Below are positions 34,152-43,561 of a stretch of DNA of 64,000 bases, piece after piece (the stretch's first letter is position 1; the number at the start of each line of letters is the position of its first letter). The DNA comes from Streptomyces sp. NBC_01341. Its GTDB lineage: Bacteria; Actinomycetota; Actinomycetes; Streptomycetales; Streptomycetaceae. Both the position numbers and the translations under genes were made by a program. The stretch spans positions 3,782,001-3,846,000 of the forward strand of contig NZ_CP108364.1 in NCBI RefSeq assembly GCF_035946055.1. Reading direction: 5' to 3'. Under the pieces are notes generated by a model. The model did no database searches and was not told where the DNA came from. It worked only from the letters and a program-made list of their open reading frames with translations.

Positions 34152-35515
34152 CCTCATTCCGCCCCGACTCCGGGCAGGAAGGCTCGTACGCGCAGGGAGC
34201 GTACGAGCCCGACGGCACGTTCGAGGCGGCGGTGGAACAGCTCGCCGACCCGCTGAACGACCCCTTGCCGGGTCAGCACGCCTCCTCCTGGAACCAGCCG
34301 GAGACCGCAGCGGTCGGCGAGGAGCCGCCCGGGAAGCCCAGGACGGCGTCCCAGGCGCCCGCGGAGACCCCGGGCGAGTGGTACGACCCCGAGGGCTACC
34401 AGAGGGACTGGTACGGGCAGCAGCGGCCAGGCACGGGGCCCACGTCAGGCCCCGCCGAAGGGACCGTCGTGCTGCCCGGACTCGTGACCACGGTGGCCGA
34501 ACCCGTGCCCGCCTCCGCCCAGGAGCCCGTAGAGCCGCCGCCGCCACGGAGCCCTGCCCTGGGGCGCGTTGCGGTCCCGCCCCAGGCACGGTCGGCCGTC
34601 GGCGACGAGACGATAGCCCTGCGGACGGCCGACACCCAGCGCGCGACGGGCCCGGCCGCGACGGACTCCACGGCCCTCGCGGCCGAAACGACGGCCACCG
34701 GTGGCCGGGCCGAGCGCCGCCGGGCGGCCAAGGGGCGCGGACGGCGGCGGCCGGAATCCGAACCGACTGCGGGATCGGGGACGGTGGAGTCCGGAGCCCC
34801 GATGTCACGGGTGGAGGCTCGTCGCGCGGCCCGTGCGGCCAAGGAGAGCCCCGCCGTGGTGGCGAGCAGGGTCGTCGGGGAAGTCTTCATCACCTTCGGT
34901 GTGCTGATGCTCCTGTTCGTCACCTACCAGCTGTGGTGGACCAACGTCCGTGCCGACCAGATCGCCGGCCGGGAGACGCACAAGATCCAGGACGATTGGG
35001 CGAGCGGTGAGCGCAGTCCGGGCGCCTTCGAACCGGGCCAGGGTTTCGCCATCATGCACATCCCGAAGCTGGACGTCGTCGCGCCGATCGCCGAGGGCAT
35101 CAGCAAGGAGAAGGTCCTCGACCGGGGCATGGTCGGTCACTACGGCGAGGGCAAGCTGAAGACCGCGATGCCGTCGGCGCAGCAGGGCAACTTCGCGGTG
35201 GCGGGTCACCGCAACACCCACGGCGAACCGTTCCGCTACATCAACAAGCTGAAGCCCGGTGACCCGATCGTGGTCGAGACCCAGGACGCCTACTACACGT
35301 ACGAGATGACCAGCATCCTTCCGCAGACGTCGCCTTCGAACGTGGCGGTGATCGACGAAGTCCCCCCGGGTTCCGGATTCACCGGCCCCGGCAGGTACAT
35401 CACACTGACGACCTGTACGCCGGAATTCACGAGTACGTACCGAATGATCGTGTGGGGCAAGATGGTCGACGAACGCCCGCGGAGCAAGGGGAAGCCCGAC
35501 GCGCTCGTCGGCTGA
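34148..35515 (+). CDS. srtE1: Class E sortase, long form (SrtE1-like)
   Basis: 455 residues. A roughly 240-residue Pro/Glu/Thr-rich cytoplasmic N-terminus, a membrane segment (VFITFGVLMLLFVTYQLWW) and the sortase fold with H354 (AGHRNTHGEPF), C423 (TLTTCTPEFT) and the arginine in TYRMIVWG. Class E sortases attach LAxTG-type proteins, such as the long chaplins, to peptidoglycan during aerial growth in S. coelicolor. GTG start overlaps the amidotransferase stop (GTGA). The long N-terminus is much longer than in most sortases. The number follows the S. coelicolor order. Confidence 0.88.
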   Translation: MTSFRPDSGQEGSYAQGAYEPDGTFEAAVEQLADPLNDPLPGQHASSWNQPETAAVGEEPPGKPRTASQAPAETPGEWYDPEGYQRDWYGQQRPGTGPTSGPAEGTVVLPGLVTTVAEPVPASAQEPVEPPPPRSPALGRVAVPPQARSAVGDETIALRTADTQRATGPAATDSTALAAETTATGGRAERRRAAKGRGRRRPESEPTAGSGTVESGAPMSRVEARRAARAAKESPAVVASRVVGEVFITFGVLMLLFVTYQLWWTNVRADQIAGRETHKIQDDWASGERSPGAFEPGQGFAIMHIPKLDVVAPIAEGISKEKVLDRGMVGHYGEGKLKTAMPSAQQGNFAVAGHRNTHGEPFRYINKLKPGDPIVVETQDAYYTYEMTSILPQTSPSNVAVIDEVPPGSGFTGPGRYITLTTCTPEFTSTYRMIVWGKMVDERPRSKGKPDALVG

Positions 35516-35551
35516 AGCGGGCTGGACGACATCACGACAGGGGCGGGTGCG

Positions 35552-36280
35552 GTGGCAGCTGGGACCGAGCAGGACGAGCGTGTCGACGTGCCACCTCCGC
35601 CGGCGCCACGCGACGGCCGCCATCCCGTCGCCGCGGTGGTGAGTCTCTTCGGCGAACTGCTGATCACCGCCGGCCTGGTGCTCGGACTGTTCGTCGTCTA
35701 CTCGCTGTGGTGGACCAATGTCCTCGCCGACCGCGAGGCCGACAAGCAGGGCAACACCGTCCGTGACCGCTGGGCGGGGGGACCGGGGGCCCTGGACACG
35801 AGGGACGGCATCGGCTTCCTCCATGTGCCCGCCATGAGGAACGGTGAGGTGCTGGTCGGGAAGGGCACCGGCACCACGAGGCTGAACAGCGGCGTGGCCG
35901 GCTACTACACGGACCCCGTGAAGTCGGCCCTGCCCTCCGACCGGACGGGCAACTTCGCCCTCGCGGCGCACCGGGACGGACACGGCGCCAAGTTCCACAA
36001 CATCGACAAGGTGAAGAAGGGCGACGCCGTCGTCTTCGAGACCAGGGACACGTGGTACGTCTACAAGGTCTACGCGAAGCTGCCCGAGACCTCGAAGTTC
36101 AACATCGACGCGATCGCCGCCGTCCCCAAGGAGTCGGGCGTGAAGAAGCCCGGCCGCTACATCACATTGACGACGTGCACCCCCGTGTACACGTCGAACT
36201 ACCGCTACATCGTGTGGGGCGAGCTGGTGCGCACCGAGAAGGTCGACAGGGACCGCACGAAGCCGGCGGAGCTGCGGTAG
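35552..36280 (+). CDS. srtE2: Class E sortase, short form (SrtE2-like)
   Basis: 242 residues, GTG start, 36 bp after the first sortase. Short N-terminus, membrane segment (LLITAGLVLGLFVVYSLWW) and sortase catalytic residues H140 (AAHRDGHGAKF), C209 (TLTTCTPVYT) and the arginine in NYRYIVWG. It is a clear paralogue of the upstream sortase from the membrane segment on (shared VVYSLWWTNVLAD/TYQLWWTNVRAD). Expected substrates are LPxTG/LAxTG surface proteins encoded elsewhere. Confidence 0.88.
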   Translation: MAAGTEQDERVDVPPPPAPRDGRHPVAAVVSLFGELLITAGLVLGLFVVYSLWWTNVLADREADKQGNTVRDRWAGGPGALDTRDGIGFLHVPAMRNGEVLVGKGTGTTRLNSGVAGYYTDPVKSALPSDRTGNFALAAHRDGHGAKFHNIDKVKKGDAVVFETRDTWYVYKVYAKLPETSKFNIDAIAAVPKESGVKKPGRYITLTTCTPVYTSNYRYIVWGELVRTEKVDRDRTKPAELR

Positions 36281-36317
36281 CCCCCGGTCGGACAGGCCGT
36301 GAATCCGTCCGGAACGG

Positions 36318-36362
36318 CGACAGGGCCCCGGGTCACCTTCGAGGTGACCCGGGGCCCTGTCG
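36318..36362. terminator. Bidirectional terminator between sortase and pknB
   Basis: Perfect 21-bp stem, arms 36318-36338 and 36342-36362 (CGACAGGGCCCCGGGTCACC and complement), with a three-base loop, between convergent stops. Confidence 0.9.
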
Positions 36363-36389
36363 CTGTGCGTACGCGTTACGTGGCCGGCG

Positions 36390-38372
36390 CTACCGTCCCG
36401 AGGGACCGCCGAAGATGTTTCCGTCGCCGCCGCCCCCGATGGTGGTGAGTGTGACGGTGCTCCCCTTTGCCACCGGGGTGTTGGGGCCGGGGGCGGACTG
36501 CATCACGATGGCGTTCGGCTTGTCGGGCGAGTTGGGGGCCAGCGCGACCACCAGCCCCAGGCCTTCGAGTGCGGCCTTCGCCTCCTGGAACCGCTTGCCC
36601 TGGAGGTCACCCGGGATGGTCACCTGCTCGGGCTGAGGCGGGCCCTTGGAGACCTTGAGGACGATCTGCACGTCCTTGGCCTGCTTGCTGTTCGCGGGCG
36701 GGGTCTGCTCGATGACCGTGCCGGCGGGCTGATCCGAGTCGACATCGGTCCGGGACACGTTGTCGAACCCGACCCCCTTCAACTGGGCCTCGGCCTCCTC
36801 GAACGACCTGCCGACCACTCCGGGCACGTTCTGAGTCGTCTTCTTGGCCACCGTGATCGTGACCTCGGAGTCCTTCTCGGCCTTCGAGCCGCCCTCGGGG
36901 TTCTGCGAGATGACCGTGTCCGGGGTCTTGTCGGACTCGGCCGTCTTGACGTTCACCGTGAAGCCCTTGTCCTCCAGGGCCTTACGGGCGTCCTCCTCGC
37001 TGTCGTCCAGGACGTCCGGAACCTCGACCTTCGGCGCACCGGTGGAGACGACCACCGTGACCGTCTCGCCCGTGCTCATCTGCTCGTCCGCCGAGGGGGT
37101 CTGGCTGCAGATCTGGTCCTTCTCCTGGGTCGCGCAGGGTTCCTTGGCGCCGACCTTCAGGACGACCTCGGCGTTGTCCGCGAGTCTCTGCGCATCCTCG
37201 ACCGTCGACCCGACCATGTTCGGGACGTCGATCTTGCCGCCGCTGCCTTCGCTGTCGGTGAAGACCGCCCGGCCGATCAGGATCGCGCCGATGAGCACCA
37301 GGATGCCGGCGACGACCAGGAGGATCGTCGAGGTGTTGCTCTTCTTCTGCCGACGGCGGTCCGGGCGGTCGTCGTAGCCGTAGCCGCCGTCGTCCGGGCT
37401 GACCGGGGGCAGCATGGACGTCTGGGCACCGCTCGAGTCCGCCGCTCGCAGAGCGGTGGTGGGCTGGTCGCTGTTGTAGGCGTTGTAGCCCCCGTAGCCC
37501 GCGGCGCCCATGGCGGCCGTGGCCGCGACCGGCTGACCGTCGAGGCAGGCCTCGATGTCGGCGCGCATCTCGTCGGCCGACTGGTAGCGGTAGTCGGGGT
37601 CCTTGGTCAGCGCCTTCAGGACGATCGCGTCCATCTCGGGCGTGATCTCGGGATCGAAGTTGCTGGGGGGCTGCGGCTCTTCGCGTACGTGCTGGTAGGC
37701 GACCGCTACGGGCGAGTCACCGACGAACGGAGGCCGGACCGCGAGCAGCTCGTAGAGCAGGCAGCCGGTGGAGTAAAGGTCGGAACGGGCGTCGACCTGC
37801 TCGCCCTTGGCCTGCTCCGGGGAGAGGTACTGGGCGGTGCCGATGACGGCGGCGGTCTGGGTCATGGTCATGCCGGAGTCACCCATGGCGCGGGCGATGC
37901 CGAAGTCCATGACCTTGACCTGGCCGGTGCGCGTCAGCATGACGTTCGCCGGCTTGATGTCGCGGTGCACGATCTGGGCGCGGTGCGAGTACTCCAGGGC
38001 CTGGAGGATCCCGACCGTCATCTCGAGGGTCCGCTCGGGCAGCAGCTTGCGGCCGGAGTGCAGGAGCTCCCTGAGCGTCGACCCGTCGACGTACTCCATC
38101 ACGATGTACGGGATGGACACGCCGTCGACGTAGTCCTCGCCCGTGTCGTAGACGGCGACGATCGCGGGGTGGTTGAGCGAGGCGGCGGACTGGGCTTCAC
38201 GGCGGAACCGTGCCTGGAAGGACGGGTCACGGGCGAGATCGGCCCGCAGCGTCTTCACAGCGACGGTGCGGCCGAGCCGGGTGTCGTGGGCGAGGTAGAC
38301 CTCAGCCATGCCACCACGGCCGAGCACCGAGCCCAGCTCGTACCGGCCGCCGAGGCGACGCGGCTCTTCCAT
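36390..38372 (-). CDS. pknB: PASTA-domain serine/threonine protein kinase
   Basis: 660 residues. Kinase domain (about 8-270) with GRGGMAEVY, ATP lysine in VAVKTLR, HRAQIVHRDIKPANVML, VMDFGIA and GTAQYLSPEQ; membrane segment near residue 350 (ILLVVAGILVLIGAILIG); four extracellular PASTA repeats with VPNMVGST-, VPDVLDDS-, VPGVVGRS- and IPGDLQGK-type starts. Senses peptidoglycan fragments and phosphorylates envelope and division proteins. ATG at 38372 gives the normal kinase start, with GGAGAGGG upstream. It ends the fhaA-fhaB-phosphatase-SEDS-pbpA-pknB series. Confidence 0.95.
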   Translation of the reverse strand: MEEPRRLGGRYELGSVLGRGGMAEVYLAHDTRLGRTVAVKTLRADLARDPSFQARFRREAQSAASLNHPAIVAVYDTGEDYVDGVSIPYIVMEYVDGSTLRELLHSGRKLLPERTLEMTVGILQALEYSHRAQIVHRDIKPANVMLTRTGQVKVMDFGIARAMGDSGMTMTQTAAVIGTAQYLSPEQAKGEQVDARSDLYSTGCLLYELLAVRPPFVGDSPVAVAYQHVREEPQPPSNFDPEITPEMDAIVLKALTKDPDYRYQSADEMRADIEACLDGQPVAATAAMGAAGYGGYNAYNSDQPTTALRAADSSGAQTSMLPPVSPDDGGYGYDDRPDRRRQKKSNTSTILLVVAGILVLIGAILIGRAVFTDSEGSGGKIDVPNMVGSTVEDAQRLADNAEVVLKVGAKEPCATQEKDQICSQTPSADEQMSTGETVTVVVSTGAPKVEVPDVLDDSEEDARKALEDKGFTVNVKTAESDKTPDTVISQNPEGGSKAEKDSEVTITVAKKTTQNVPGVVGRSFEEAEAQLKGVGFDNVSRTDVDSDQPAGTVIEQTPPANSKQAKDVQIVLKVSKGPPQPEQVTIPGDLQGKRFQEAKAALEGLGLVVALAPNSPDKPNAIVMQSAPGPNTPVAKGSTVTLTTIGGGGDGNIFGGPSGR

Positions 38373-38540
38373 AACTGATCCAGCCCTCTCCGTCAGTCCT
38401 GACCGCACCCGTGTGTGGTCCGGCGGTGCGCTGTTCGCGCTAACGCTACCGGGCCCGCCCGGTGTGATCGGCCCGCATCCTTCAGCTGATATCCGACCGG
38501 TATGCCAATGTGCGGGTGTGGACAGAAGTTGTGACAGGTG

Positions 38541-39998
38541 TCACTTCTTTCCGTCGAGTACCGCCTGCATCACGCTCTTGGCGATGGGCGCGGCCAGACC
38601 GCCACCGGAGATGTCGTCCCGGTTGGCGTTGCCGTCCTCGACGACCACGGCAACGGCGACCGGGGAGCCGCTGTCGGTCTTGGCGTACGAGATGAACCAC
38701 GCGTACGGCTTCTCACTGTTGTTGAGGCCGTGCTGGGCGGTGCCGGTCTTGCCACCGACGGTGACGCCGTCGATCTGGGCATTGGTTCCCGTGCCGGTCT
38801 TGACCACGGTCTCCATCATCTGCTGCACCTTCTGGGCGTTCTCCGCCGAGAGGGGCTGGCTGAGCTGCTCCTTCTCGTGCGTGTAGATGACGTCCAGGTT
38901 GGGGGCCTGCCGCTGGGCGACCATGTACGGCTGCATGAGCTTGCCGTCGTTGGCGATCGCGGACGCCACCATGGCCATCTGCAGCGGGGTCGCGCGGTTG
39001 GACGCCTGGCCGATGCCCGCCATGGCGTTCTGCGGCTGGTTGTCCTTCGGGTAGATGCTGGCGTCGGCGCGGACCGGGGTGAAGACCTCTTTGTTGAAGC
39101 CGAACTTGTCGGCCTGCTCGATCATCTTCTCGTTGCCGAGGTCGTGGCTCATCTTGCCGAAGACGGTGTTGCAGGAATACCGGAGCGCTTCCCGGAGCGA
39201 GGCGTCCTTGCAGGGGATGCTGCCCTCGTTCTGCAGCAGGTTGGTGGACTGCGGGAGGCGCCAGGGCAGCGGGGAGTCCGTCTTCGCGTCGATGTCGGTG
39301 TAGAGGCCGTTCTCGAGCGCCGCGGACGCGGTGACGACCTTGAACGTCGAGCCGGGCGGGTAGGTCTCCCGCAGGGCCCGGTTCAGCATCGGCTTGTCCT
39401 TGTCGTTCAGGAGCTTCTGCCGGGCGTCCGAGTCCTTGAACGAGTTGCCCGCGAAGACCGAGGGGTCGTACGAAGGCGTGCTGGCGAGCGCCAGGATGGC
39501 CCCGGTCTGCGGGTCCAGTGCGGCGACGGCCCCCTTCTTGTCGCCGAGGCCCTTGAAGGCTGCCTTCTGGGCGGCGCCGTCGAGGGTGGTGACGATGTTC
39601 CCGCCGGTCTTCTTCTCGCCGGTGAACATCGACAGCGTGCGGTCGAAGAACAACTGGTCGCTGCTGCCGGTGAGGATGCCGTCCTCGAGGTTCTCCAGCT
39701 GCGAGGAGTCGAAGGCCTGCGACGAGTAGCCGGTGACGGGAGCCCACATGGGACCGTTCTTCCACACCCGCTTGTACTTGAAGTCGCTGTCCTTGGTCTC
39801 GACCGAGCCCGTGACGGGTTCGCCGTCGACGATGATGTTGCCGCGCTCGTGGGCGTAGCGCTCGATCTGGACACGGCGGTTGTGCTCGTTCGAGTTGAGC
39901 TCGTCGGCACGGACGTACTGGATGTAGTTCGTGCGGACGAGCAGGGCGAGCACGAGGACGCCGCAGAAGATCGCGATCCTGCGGAGCGGCTTGTTCAC
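38541..39998 (-). CDS. pbpA: Penicillin-binding protein 2-like transpeptidase
   Basis: 485 residues. N-terminal membrane anchor (IAIFCGVLVLALLVRTNYI), a dimerisation-like domain, and a transpeptidase domain with the nucleophile in PGSTFKVV (SxxK), SCN (SxN) and GGKTGTAQHG (KTG). It cross-links peptidoglycan and, by family, forms a synthase with the SEDS protein encoded just upstream. GTG start at 39998 overlaps the SEDS stop (GTGA). The frame stays open beyond that point but the sequence there is the SEDS gene. Confidence 0.94.
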   Translation of the reverse strand: MNKPLRRIAIFCGVLVLALLVRTNYIQYVRADELNSNEHNRRVQIERYAHERGNIIVDGEPVTGSVETKDSDFKYKRVWKNGPMWAPVTGYSSQAFDSSQLENLEDGILTGSSDQLFFDRTLSMFTGEKKTGGNIVTTLDGAAQKAAFKGLGDKKGAVAALDPQTGAILALASTPSYDPSVFAGNSFKDSDARQKLLNDKDKPMLNRALRETYPPGSTFKVVTASAALENGLYTDIDAKTDSPLPWRLPQSTNLLQNEGSIPCKDASLREALRYSCNTVFGKMSHDLGNEKMIEQADKFGFNKEVFTPVRADASIYPKDNQPQNAMAGIGQASNRATPLQMAMVASAIANDGKLMQPYMVAQRQAPNLDVIYTHEKEQLSQPLSAENAQKVQQMMETVVKTGTGTNAQIDGVTVGGKTGTAQHGLNNSEKPYAWFISYAKTDSGSPVAVAVVVEDGNANRDDISGGGLAAPIAKSVMQAVLDGKK

Positions 39999-41395
39999 GG
40001 TCGGACCACCTGGGTCATTTCGGCGTCCGGGGACGGTGCGGGTGCAGGGGCGGGCCGGCGGGCGGTGTCGCTGATTCTGATCAGGATGCCGATGAGCGCC
40101 CAGTTGGCGATGACGGACGAACCGCCGGCCGCGAGGAACGGCATCGTCATACCGGTCAGGGGGATGAGTCCCATGACACCGCCGGCGACGACGAAGACCT
40201 GGATGGCGAAGGAGCCCGACAGGCCGATGGCCAGGAGCTTGCCGAAGGGGTCGCGGGCGGCGAGCGCCGTGCGGACACCGCGCTCGACGACGAGACCGTA
40301 GACGAGCAGGACGCCCATCATTCCGGCGAGGCCGAGCTCCTCGCCGACGGTGGCGAGGATGAAGTCGGAGTTGGCCGCGAAGCCGATCAGGTCGGAGTTG
40401 CCCTGGCCGAGGCCGGTGCCGAGGGTTCCCCCGGATCCGAACGCCATCAGCGACTTCGCCATCTGCTCGCTCGCTGCCAGCTTGCCCCAGCCCGCGAACG
40501 GGTCGAGCCACGCGGTCACACGCTGCTGGACGTGCGGCTCGAACATCGCCACACCCACGGCACCCGCCCCCGACATCAGCAGACCGAACACGATCCAGCT
40601 GGTGCGCTCGGTGGCGACGTAGAGCATGACGATGAACATGCCGAAGAACAGCAACGAGGAGCCGAGGTCGGTCTCGAAGACCAGGATCAGGATCGAGAAG
40701 GCCCAGACCATGAGGATCGGGCCCAGGTCGCGGCCGCGGGGCAGGTAGAGCCCCATGAAGCGCCGGCTGGCCAGGGCCAGTGCGTCACGCTTGACCATGA
40801 GATAGCCGGCGAAGAAGACCGCGATGATGATCTTCGCGAACTCTCCCGGCTGGATCGTGCCGACGCCGGGGATCTTGATCCAGATCTTGGCGCCGTTCAC
40901 CGCGGGGAAGAACATCGGAAGAACCAGCAGGAAGAGCGCCACCAGCATCGAGATGTAGGTGTAGCGCTGCAGGATGCGGTGGTCCTTGAGGGCCAGCAGG
41001 ACGACGACCAGCAGGGCCACACCGGCGGCCGAGAACAGCAACTGCTTGGAGGCGGCCGCGACGAAGTTCGGCGTCTGCTGGAACCGCTCCGACTGGTCCA
41101 GCCGCCAGATGATGGCCAGGCCGAGACCGTTCAGCAGAGTCGCCAGCGGGAGCAGCAGCGGGTCCGCGTACGGCGCGAATCTGCGGACGGCGATGTGCGC
41201 GACGCCACCGAGCAGGGCGAGGCCGAGCCCGTACCCGAGCATGCCGGCGGGCAGCTCGCCGTTGATGGCAAGGCCCACGTTGGCGTACGCGAACACCGAG
41301 ATCAAGACGGCGAACGCGACCAGTGCCAGCTCGGTGTTGCGGCGGCTCGGCGCGTCGATCGCGCCGATGGTGGTGGTGTTGGTGACAACGCTCAT
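39995..41395 (-). CDS. SEDS-family peptidoglycan polymerase (FtsW/RodA/SpoVE)
   Basis: 466 residues, ATG at 41395, with about 12 membrane segments. Family signatures include WIKIPGVGTIQPGEFAKIII, LVFETDLGSSLLFFGMF, the catalytic-aspartate region after TDLGS, and AGGSSVIANWALIGILIRIS near the end. It polymerises lipid II in partnership with PbpA, with which it is translationally coupled. In Streptomyces this RodA-type paralogue is distinct from the ftsW of the dcw cluster and implicated in spore-wall synthesis. Confidence 0.94.
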   Translation of the reverse strand: MSVVTNTTTIGAIDAPSRRNTELALVAFAVLISVFAYANVGLAINGELPAGMLGYGLGLALLGGVAHIAVRRFAPYADPLLLPLATLLNGLGLAIIWRLDQSERFQQTPNFVAAASKQLLFSAAGVALLVVVLLALKDHRILQRYTYISMLVALFLLVLPMFFPAVNGAKIWIKIPGVGTIQPGEFAKIIIAVFFAGYLMVKRDALALASRRFMGLYLPRGRDLGPILMVWAFSILILVFETDLGSSLLFFGMFIVMLYVATERTSWIVFGLLMSGAGAVGVAMFEPHVQQRVTAWLDPFAGWGKLAASEQMAKSLMAFGSGGTLGTGLGQGNSDLIGFAANSDFILATVGEELGLAGMMGVLLVYGLVVERGVRTALAARDPFGKLLAIGLSGSFAIQVFVVAGGVMGLIPLTGMTMPFLAAGGSSVIANWALIGILIRISDTARRPAPAPAPSPDAEMTQVVRP

Positions 41396-41418
41396 GGTGC
41401 TGAAGGCCCCCTACGGCT

Positions 41419-42951
41419 TTACTGCTTACCGCACTGCGGGACCAGCTTCTTCTCTTCCTCCGAGAGGCTGGGGCCTGGAGTGGGAGTAGCGGTCGGCTTG
41501 GTCCCCTTGGCGGGGGCCTTGGCGGAAGTGCTGTCGGTGGTCTTGGCCGCGTCCTTGTCCTTGGCGGCATTGGTGTCCGCCTCGGCCGCGCGGCGCTGCG
41601 CGTCCTTCTTGCAGGCGGAGGCCTGGGCTTCGAGTTCGCTGACCTTTTTGCGCGCATCGGGCAGGCTGCCCTCGGCGATCGTCGCCTCGACCTGCTTGCG
41701 CTGGTAGGGCGGGAGGTACTTCAGTTCGATCTGGGTGTTCTCCTCGACCTTCGAAAGAGAGACCCAGGCAAGATCCTGGCTGATGCCGCGGTACAGGGCG
41801 ACGTTGTCGTCCTGCGCGCCTACGTAGAACTGTGTCTGGGTCCAGCGGTAGCCGCCGTACACGCCCCCGCCGATGACGGCCAGCGCGAGCACGATGTAGA
41901 ACGACCGCTTCAGCCACCTGCGGCCACCGCGGGGTTTTACGAAGTCGTCGTCGGTGTATGCGTCGAAGGCGTCGTCCGGACCCGGGCCGTAGCCCATGTC
42001 GTCGCCGCTGCCGGGAGGACCGAAGCCTCCGGCGGGGGGCGGCACGGTGCGGCCGAGGCCGGCCGCGCGTCCCGCCGGCGTCTCCATGGCCCGGCCGTCG
42101 TTCGCCTGTGCGGCCTGGTTCTCGGCTACCGCGCCGACGATGACCGGGGTGTCGTTGAGCTGCCCGGCCAGAGTGTCGTTGCCGTCGACGTCGAAGACGT
42201 CCGCGACGATGCAGGTGATGTTGTCGGGTCCGCCGCCGCGCAGCGCGAGCTGGATGAGGTCCTGGATGGTCTCCTGCGGGCCCTGGTAGCTGGCCAGGGT
42301 CTCTTCCATCGTCTGGTGCGAGACGACGCCGGAGAGTCCGTCCGAGCAGATCAGATAGCGGTCGCCGGCGCGGACCTCGCGGACGGAGAGGTCGGGCTCG
42401 ACGTGGTCGCCGCTGCCCAGGGCCCGCATCAGCAGGGAGCGCTGCGGGTGGGTGGTGGCCTCTTCCTCGGTGATCCGGCCCTCGTCGACGAGACGCTGCA
42501 CCCAGGTGTGGTCCTGGGTGATCTGCGTCAGGACACCGTCGCGCAGGAGGTACGCACGGGAGTCGCCGACGTGCACGAGGCCCAGACGCTGACCGGTCCA
42601 GAGCAGGGCGGTGAGCGTCGTGCCCATGCCCTCCAGCTGAGGGTCCTCCTCGACCATGACGCGCAGCTGGTCGTTGGCCCGCTGCACCGCCGTACCGAGT
42701 GACGTGAGGATGTCGGAGCCGGGCACGTCGTCGTCGAGCTGGACGAGCGTGGAGATCACCTCGGAGCTGGCGACCTCGCCGGCCGCCTGGCCGCCCATGC
42801 CGTCGGCGATCGCGAGAAGACGGGGGCCGGCGTAACCGGAGTCCTCGTTGCCTTCCCGGATCATGCCCTTGTGCGATCCGGCGGCGAAGCGCAGGGACAA
42901 GCTCATGCGCACCTCGCCCGTCGGTTCGGGGTACAGCCGGTCTCGAGCCAC
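41419..42951 (-). CDS. PP2C-type serine/threonine phosphatase
   Basis: 510 residues. PPM/PP2C motifs in the first 250 residues: GMIREGNEDSG, LAIADGMGGQAAGEVAS, VGDSRAYLLRDG, ICSDGLSGVV and GGPDNITCIVADV, with metal-binding aspartates. A linker, one membrane segment (SFYIVLALAVIGGGVYGGY) and an external Ala/Lys/Asp-rich tail follow. It dephosphorylates PknB and its targets. GTG at 42951 is chosen because GGAGG lies seven bases upstream; ATG at 42906 (MSLSLRFAAG, GAGGT upstream) is an almost equally good start. Confidence 0.93.
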   Translation of the reverse strand: MARDRLYPEPTGEVRMSLSLRFAAGSHKGMIREGNEDSGYAGPRLLAIADGMGGQAAGEVASSEVISTLVQLDDDVPGSDILTSLGTAVQRANDQLRVMVEEDPQLEGMGTTLTALLWTGQRLGLVHVGDSRAYLLRDGVLTQITQDHTWVQRLVDEGRITEEEATTHPQRSLLMRALGSGDHVEPDLSVREVRAGDRYLICSDGLSGVVSHQTMEETLASYQGPQETIQDLIQLALRGGGPDNITCIVADVFDVDGNDTLAGQLNDTPVIVGAVAENQAAQANDGRAMETPAGRAAGLGRTVPPPAGGFGPPGSGDDMGYGPGPDDAFDAYTDDDFVKPRGGRRWLKRSFYIVLALAVIGGGVYGGYRWTQTQFYVGAQDDNVALYRGISQDLAWVSLSKVEENTQIELKYLPPYQRKQVEATIAEGSLPDARKKVSELEAQASACKKDAQRRAAEADTNAAKDKDAAKTTDSTSAKAPAKGTKPTATPTPGPSLSEEEKKLVPQCGKQ

Positions 42952-43035
42952 ACTGCCCACCCTCCGGTCGGGAGCCGGGCCGGGTCCATCGTCAGGACCG
43001 CAGCGGCTCGCTCGCTCCGCTCGCTCATTGTCGTA

Positions 43036-43551
43036 CTACTTCCGCAGCTCGATGACGGTCTTGCCGATGCGGATCGGCGCGCCCAGCGGAACAGGTGTCG
43101 GGGTGGTGAGCCGGGTCCGGTCGAGATAGGTGCCGTTGGTGGACCCGAGATCCTCGACGATCCACTGGCCGTCACGGTCGGGGTAGATCCTGGCATGCCT
43201 GCTGGACGCGTAGTCGTCGTCCAGCACGATCGTTGAATCGTGAGCCCGGCCCAGGGTGATGGTCTGCCCCTGGAGCGCGACCGTGGTGCCGGTGAGGGTG
43301 CCTTCGGAGACGACCAGCTTCGTGGGAGCCCCACGACGCTGACGCCCCGACTGCTGGCGTTGCTGAGGTGGTGCTGCTTGCTGTTGGCGAGCCTGCTGCG
43401 GGCGGGTGTCACTCGCGGTGCGGCGTGAGCCGCGCTGCGTGACACGCGTTCCGAACAGGTCGCTGCGAATGACCTGGACGGCCACGATTACGAATAGCCA
43501 CAGAACAGCCAGGAAACCTAGCCGCATGACCGTAAGGGTCAGCTCTGACAT
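43036..43551 (-). CDS. fhaB: FHA-domain protein FhaB
   Basis: 171 residues. N-terminal membrane segment (LGFLAVLWLFVIVAVQVI), a Gln/Arg-rich linker and a C-terminal forkhead-associated domain with ITLGRAHDSTIVLDDDYAS, SRHARIYPDRDGQW and VEDLGSTNGTYLD, the phosphothreonine-binding pattern. It reads threonine phosphorylation by the PknB-type kinase of the same locus. ATG at 43551, 10 bp after fhaA. Confidence 0.92.
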   Translation of the reverse strand: MSELTLTVMRLGFLAVLWLFVIVAVQVIRSDLFGTRVTQRGSRRTASDTRPQQARQQQAAPPQQRQQSGRQRRGAPTKLVVSEGTLTGTTVALQGQTITLGRAHDSTIVLDDDYASSRHARIYPDRDGQWIVEDLGSTNGTYLDRTRLTTPTPVPLGAPIRIGKTVIELRK

Positions 43552-43561
43552 TGCCCCCGCT

